From NCBI GenBank assembly GCA_041685075.1, contig JAWLGN010000037.1, positions 1 through 27,847 on the forward strand: 27,847 nt of DNA, written 5' to 3'. A model generated the notes under the pieces. The model saw only the letters and a list, made by a program, of their open reading frames with translations, did not search any database and was not told the DNA's origin. Below, piece after piece: positions 24,302 through 27,847 of the stretch. The position numbers and the translations under genes were made by a program. Each line of letters opens with the position of its first letter. The stretch's first letter is position 1. Source of the DNA: JAMCRM01 sp041685075. GTDB lineage: Bacteria; Acidobacteriota; Terriglobia; Bryobacterales; Bryobacteraceae.

Positions 24302-26026
24302 GTGACGAGGCGCGTCTGTTTATTCTTTGCCGCACTACTGGCGGCGGCGCAGGGGGCCGAACGCCCGCCCGATCTCATCCTGCACAACGGCAGGATCATC
24401 ACGGTAGACCAGAAGTTCAGCATCGCGGAGGCCATTGCCATCCGGGGCGAGAGAATCGCCGCCGTGGGGTCGAACGAGGCCATTCTCAGGCTGGCGAGTC
24501 CGGCCACCCGCAAAATCGACCTGCTCGGCAAGACCGTCATGCCGGGCCTGATCGACAGCCATGCCCACCCCACCGGAGCGTCGATGCACGAGTTCGATCA
24601 CCCCGTCCCCGAGATGGATACCATCGCGGACGTTCTGGAGTACGTTCGATCGCGCGCCGCTGCCCTGGGCCCGGGCCAGTGGATCACGGTCTCCCAGATC
24701 TTCATCACCCGGCTGAAGGAACAACGCTACCCCACGCGCGAAGAACTCGACCGCGCGGCGCCCCAAAACCCCGTGGTCTTTCGCACCGGTCCCGACGCGG
24801 TGCTGAACTCGGCCGCGCTGAAGGCCAGCGGGATCGACCGGAACTACAAGGTCCCCGAAGGCATGCCCACCCGCGTGGAGATGGATCCGAAAACCGGAGA
24901 ACCCACGGGCGTGCTCCGCAGGGGGGCGGACCTCATCAAGTCCTCCCGTACGGGGAAGCGGCCCACGTTCGAGGATCGCCTGAGCCGCCTGCGCCAGCTT
25001 CTGGCGGACTACAACTCCGTCGGCATCACCGGGGTCGTCACCCGCACGACTTCGGATGAAGAGGTGCGGCTGTTTGCGGCGCTCAAGGATCGCGGCCAGT
25101 TGACCTGCCGCAGCTTCCTCACCTACAGCATCGACGCTCAGGCGCCCCTGGAGGAGATCGCCAGGGCCGTGGACAAGGCCGTGCAATCGCCGCATCACCG
25201 TTACGACAACCTCCTGTGGCTGCGGGGAGCCAAAATCTTCCTGGACGGCGGCATGCTCACCGGCAGCGCCTACATGCGGCAGCCGTGGGGTCTCAGCAAA
25301 ATCTATTCGATCACCGATCCGGAGTACCGCGGCCTGCTGTTTGTTCAGCCGGAGAAGCTCCATCAAATCGCGCGGCTGGTGCTGCTGAAGGGCCTTCAGT
25401 TGACCGCCCACGCGCAGGGCGACGGCGCCATCCTCCACCTCGTCGAAGCCTACGAAAAGGTGAACCGCGAGTTTTCCGTCAAAGACGCCCGGCCCTGCGT
25501 GAGCCACGGCAGCTTCATGAGCCTGGAAGCCATTGATAAGATGCGCCAACTGGGAGTCGTAGCCGATTTGCAGCCCGCCTGGCTGGAGCGCGACGGCGCG
25601 ACGCTCCTCGAACAGTTCGGCAACGACCGGCTCCGCTACTTCCACCCCTACAAGACGCTGGCCGAGCGCGGCGTGGTCGTGGGGGGCGGCTCGGACCACA
25701 TGCAGAAGATCGGCAGCATGCGCTCCATCAATCCCTACAACCCGTTCTTCGGGATGTGGATTACGCTCGCCCGCCAGCCCCGGTGGATGAAAGGCGCGCT
25801 GCACCCCGAGGAGCGGCTTACCCGCGAGCAGGCCATCCGGCTCTATACCAGCAACAACGCCTTCCTCACCTTCGAGGAAAAAGAGAAAGGTTCGCTCGAG
25901 GCGGGCAAGCTGGCGGACCTGATTGTGCTGGACAGGGACATCCTCACCTGCCCGCTCGACGAAGTGAAGGAAATCGGTGTGGAGCAGACCTGGCTCGGCG
26001 GCAAGCGGGTCCACCCGGCGCCGTAG
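24302..26026 (+). CDS. Secreted YtcJ-like amidohydrolase (Amidohydro_3)
   Basis: A 574-residue protein from a GTG start at 24302, chosen because AAGGAGGG (24287-24294) lies 7 bases before it and downstream of the alternative ATG at 24278. A signal peptide follows directly (TRRVCLFFAALLAAAQG). The metal-dependent hydrolase fold shows LILHNGRIITVD at the start, the metal motif MPGLIDSHAHPTG (HxH), LTAHAQGDGAILHLVEAYEK, ARPCVSHGSFMS, and VVGGGSDHMQKIGSMRS carrying the metal-ligand Asp. The ending GKLADLIVLDRDILTCP is the usual C-terminal strand set. The family hydrolyses amide bonds in small cyclic or acylated compounds, and the precise substrate cannot be told. Export sends it to the periplasm. 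It stands alone, convergent with the methyltransferase 15 bases on. Confidence 0.9.
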   Translation: MTRRVCLFFAALLAAAQGAERPPDLILHNGRIITVDQKFSIAEAIAIRGERIAAVGSNEAILRLASPATRKIDLLGKTVMPGLIDSHAHPTGASMHEFDHPVPEMDTIADVLEYVRSRAAALGPGQWITVSQIFITRLKEQRYPTREELDRAAPQNPVVFRTGPDAVLNSAALKASGIDRNYKVPEGMPTRVEMDPKTGEPTGVLRRGADLIKSSRTGKRPTFEDRLSRLRQLLADYNSVGITGVVTRTTSDEEVRLFAALKDRGQLTCRSFLTYSIDAQAPLEEIARAVDKAVQSPHHRYDNLLWLRGAKIFLDGGMLTGSAYMRQPWGLSKIYSITDPEYRGLLFVQPEKLHQIARLVLLKGLQLTAHAQGDGAILHLVEAYEKVNREFSVKDARPCVSHGSFMSLEAIDKMRQLGVVADLQPAWLERDGATLLEQFGNDRLRYFHPYKTLAERGVVVGGGSDHMQKIGSMRSINPYNPFFGMWITLARQPRWMKGALHPEERLTREQAIRLYTSNNAFLTFEEKEKGSLEAGKLADLIVLDRDILTCPLDEVKEIGVEQTWLGGKRVHPAP

Positions 26027-26041
26027 AATCGGCGCTGCCCG

Positions 26042-26842
26042 TCACTTCCGCGCCACCAGGCGCGCCACGCGCTCCGGCCGCCAGGACCAGTCGGCCGCGC
26101 GGCGGGTGTCCTCGTAGCGCATGACGCGCAGCCGGCTGAAGATGCGCGGCAGCTCGCCGGGGCGGGGCAGCCAGGGGGCCGCGCGCTCGCTGCCGGTCTC
26201 TTCCATGAGGTGCTCGAAAACAAGCACGCCGCCGGTCCGGAGCGAATCCACGATGCGCGCCGGGTATGCGCTTCCGAGCGGCACCCAGGTGTAGAGCATC
26301 AGAACAAGGTCCCACTGCTGGCGGCCGAAGTCGAAGTCTTCATGCCGCGCCGCCAGCGCGTTCAGCTTCAGACCCGCTTTCGCCGCGGCTTTGCGCGCCG
26401 CGCGGACGCCTTCTTCGGAATAGTCGAAGCCGGTGACGTTCCAGCCCCTGGCGGCCAGGAAGAGGGCGTTGCGGCCCTGCCCCATGTGGATATCCAGCGC
26501 GCGGCCGGGCGCGAGATGCCGCACGGTTTCGACCAGCAACTCGTTGGGCGCGGTGTTGAAGCGCGGCTGGGCGGCGGCGTAGGTGCGGTCGAAAAACAAC
26601 GGCTGGAGTTCGTCCCGGCGCTGGCGCGACAGGCGCTCGACGAGGCGGGCGCGCCGCTCGATCTCCGCGCGGTCCACTCCGGCGGCTTCGAGATGGCGGC
26701 GCCAGGCCGCGCGCAGGTCCGTCGAAAGCGGCTGCTTGCGGTACCAGGCGAGATAGTCCTTCCAGATCCGCTCCTCGTCCGCTGCGCCGGCTTGAAGTAC
26801 CGCTGCCGCCGGCCACAGGAGCAGGTCGCGCCGCCGCATCAT
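26042..26842 (-). CDS. Class I SAM-dependent methyltransferase with apparent Tat signal peptide
   Basis: A 266-residue protein. The N-terminus reads MMRRRDLLLWPAAAVLQAGA, fitting a twin-arginine signal (RRRDLLL plus a hydrophobic stretch and Ala-rich end). A helical region follows (WKDYLAWYRKQPLSTDLRAA, then FFDRTYAAAQPRFNTAPNEL). The methyltransferase core is at about 113-215: motif I is ALDIHMGQGRNALFLA, the acidic strand end is VTGFDYSEEG, and motif IV is DLVLMLYTWVPLG. No later in-frame Met occurs until within motif I, so the leader is hard to dismiss. It overlaps the tctA stop by 4 bases (ATGA) and is cotranslated with that permease. The substrate is unknown. SAM is normally cytoplasmic, so an exported enzyme would be unusual; retention with an uncleaved anchor is the alternative. 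Confidence 0.82.
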   Translation of the reverse strand: MMRRRDLLLWPAAAVLQAGAADEERIWKDYLAWYRKQPLSTDLRAAWRRHLEAAGVDRAEIERRARLVERLSRQRRDELQPLFFDRTYAAAQPRFNTAPNELLVETVRHLAPGRALDIHMGQGRNALFLAARGWNVTGFDYSEEGVRAARKAAAKAGLKLNALAARHEDFDFGRQQWDLVLMLYTWVPLGSAYPARIVDSLRTGGVLVFEHLMEETGSERAAPWLPRPGELPRIFSRLRVMRYEDTRRAADWSWRPERVARLVARK

Positions 26843-27847
26843 GCCCCGCGCCTGGCCCGCAGCGCCTTCCACAACGGCCACAGCAGGGAGGCGGCGGTCA
26901 CCACCACGAAGAACAGCACCATCGGCCGCGTGAGGATCGCCAGCCAATCGCCGCGGCTCAGAATCAGGGCCCGCCGCAGGTTCGACTCCATCATGGGCCC
27001 GAGAATCAGCCCCAGCACCAGCGGCCCCAGGGGAATCTCCGCGCGGCGGCAGACGAACCCCAGAATCCCCGCGCCGAACATCACCCACACATCCATCACC
27101 GCGTTGTTCAGGGCGTAGGAGCCGACCACCCCCATCAGGATGATGCCGGCCCACAGCCACCGGTCGGGGATACGCAGCGCCCGCGCCAGCGGCCGCGCCC
27201 CCAGCAGGTTGACCGCCGCGATCGCCAGCGCCGCAAACGTCATGAGGAAAATGATCGAGTAGACCAGCGCCTGGTGATCGCGGAAGAGCAGCGGGCCGGG
27301 CTGGATGCCGTGGATCAGCAGCGCGCCGATCAGCACGGCCGAAGGCGCATCGCCCGGGATCCCGAGTGTCAGCATGGTGGTCATGGCGCCCCCTATGGCC
27401 GCGTTGCAGGCGGTCGAACTCGCCGCCAGGCCCTCCACCGATCCCTTGCCGAACTCGGCCGGCTTGCGCGAGAGCCGGCGCGCCTGCTCCCAGGAGATCA
27501 CCGCCGCGATATCCCCGCCGGCCGCCGGGATGGCGCCCACAAACGTGCCTACGCCCGCGCCCAGAGCGCCTGGCAGCAGCATGCGCTTCCACTCCGCCAG
27601 TTTGGGCAGCACGCGGCCCATCGCCGCCGGCAGTTCGCTCCTCCGGCTCCCCGCGCCCGACATCTGGGCGAAGACCTCACCCAGCCCGAACAGCCCGATC
27701 ATCACCGGGATAAAGGAGATGCCGTCCAGAAATTCGCTGCGCCCGAAGTTGAAGCGCGGGTAGGCGGTCATGGGGTCGAGCCCCACCATGGCGAGTGCCA
27801 GCCCCAGCATCCCCGCCAGCATGCCTTTCAACGTGTTCCCCGCCGAT
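26839..27847 (-). CDS. tctA: TctA-family tripartite tricarboxylate transporter permease, C-terminal part (cut by window edge)
   Basis: The frame is open from the window edge to a TGA at 26839 (about 335 residues). It starts inside the protein at SAGNTLKGMLAGMLGLALAM, which matches the middle of TctA, whose full length is about 500. Family motifs are GAIPAAGGDIAAVISWEQA, FGKGSVEGLAASSTACNAA, LTLGIPGDAPSAVLIGALL and LVLGLILGPMMESNLRRAL. TctA is the large permease of the TctABC system and, with a periplasmic binding protein (TctC) and TctB, imports carboxylates such as citrate using ion gradients. The TctB and TctC partners, if present, lie upstream beyond the window. The downstream methyltransferase overlaps the stop. 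Confidence 0.93.
   Translation of the reverse strand, partial: SAGNTLKGMLAGMLGLALAMVGLDPMTAYPRFNFGRSEFLDGISFIPVMIGLFGLGEVFAQMSGAGSRRSELPAAMGRVLPKLAEWKRMLLPGALGAGVGTFVGAIPAAGGDIAAVISWEQARRLSRKPAEFGKGSVEGLAASSTACNAAIGGAMTTMLTLGIPGDAPSAVLIGALLIHGIQPGPLLFRDHQALVYSIIFLMTFAALAIAAVNLLGARPLARALRIPDRWLWAGIILMGVVGSYALNNAVMDVWVMFGAGILGFVCRRAEIPLGPLVLGLILGPMMESNLRRALILSRGDWLAILTRPMVLFFVVVTAASLLWPLWKALRARRGA

Noticed and set aside
24335..26014. 559-codon - strand frame over the amidohydrolase
   Set aside because: Shadow of a well-supported amidohydrolase; no domain is recognisable.
26843..27592. Upstream extension of the methyltransferase frame
   Set aside because: It overlaps the tctA coding sequence in another frame; the ATGA overlap and Tat-like leader support the start at 26842.

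Overview
The window is a dense, GC-rich bacterial stretch of about 27.8 kb. It most resembles an Acidobacteriota genome of the Bryobacterales/Solibacter type. That assignment is inference from gene content: two very large Oar-like TonB-dependent receptors with N-terminal carboxypeptidase-regulatory domains and no SusD partner, many short secreted or membrane proteins, and a family of small catabolic enzymes with signal peptides. A run of 10 Ns at 20818-20827 shows this is a draft or metagenome scaffold. No tRNA, rRNA, CRISPR array, insertion sequence, integrase or phage gene was seen, and no gene-free stretch exceeds about 225 bases.

Layout, left to right. (1) The C-terminal end of a GlgX-type glycogen debranching enzyme (2-418). 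(2) A TonB-dependent receptor with its own promoter and a downstream hairpin (631-3600). (3) A complete six-gene efflux operon on the + strand (3741-10884): a CecR-like TetR regulator, a TolC outer-membrane channel, a YbhG/HlyD adaptor, two ABC ATPases and two ABC-2 permeases. Adjacent genes overlap by 4-13 bases, or are separated by 1 base at the permease junction and 43 bases before the adaptor. It resembles E. coli ybhGFSR plus its regulator and outer-membrane partner, except that the double ATPase YbhF is split into two genes. The regulator appears to be made from a leaderless mRNA whose -10 box lies in a perfect 16-base palindrome, a likely autoregulatory operator. (4) On the - strand, a c-type heme-binding protein followed by a Na+/Ca2+ exchanger (10887-12309), divergent from a TonB-family energy transducer (12493-13266).

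(5) A small secreted, C-terminally anchored protein (13274-13774), divergent from a MauE/DoxX-thioredoxin fusion that looks like a one-piece membrane disulfide relay (13824-14744). (6) IMP dehydrogenase on the - strand (14761-16215), with a 23-base tandem duplication just upstream of its start, divergent from a second, 1226-residue TonB-dependent receptor (16441-20121). (7) A - strand series: a secreted beta-sandwich protein interrupted by the N gap, a secreted Dabb-domain protein, a one-pass membrane protein translationally coupled to a TalC/Fsa-type transaldolase, and an M20 dipeptidase. (8) A divergent secreted YtcJ-like amidohydrolase (24302-26026). (9) On the - strand, the C-terminal part of a TctA permease, overlapped by 4 bases by a methyltransferase with an apparent Tat signal peptide.

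How the parts fit together: the receptors, the TonB protein and the secreted hydrolases suggest a heterotroph taking up large or bound substrates across the outer membrane. The efflux operon is the clearest self-contained functional unit. No wholly unknown multi-gene system is evident. The least conventional items are the asymmetric split ABC pair, the leaderless self-operator, the four-cysteine MauE-thioredoxin fusion, and the Tat-signalled methyltransferase.
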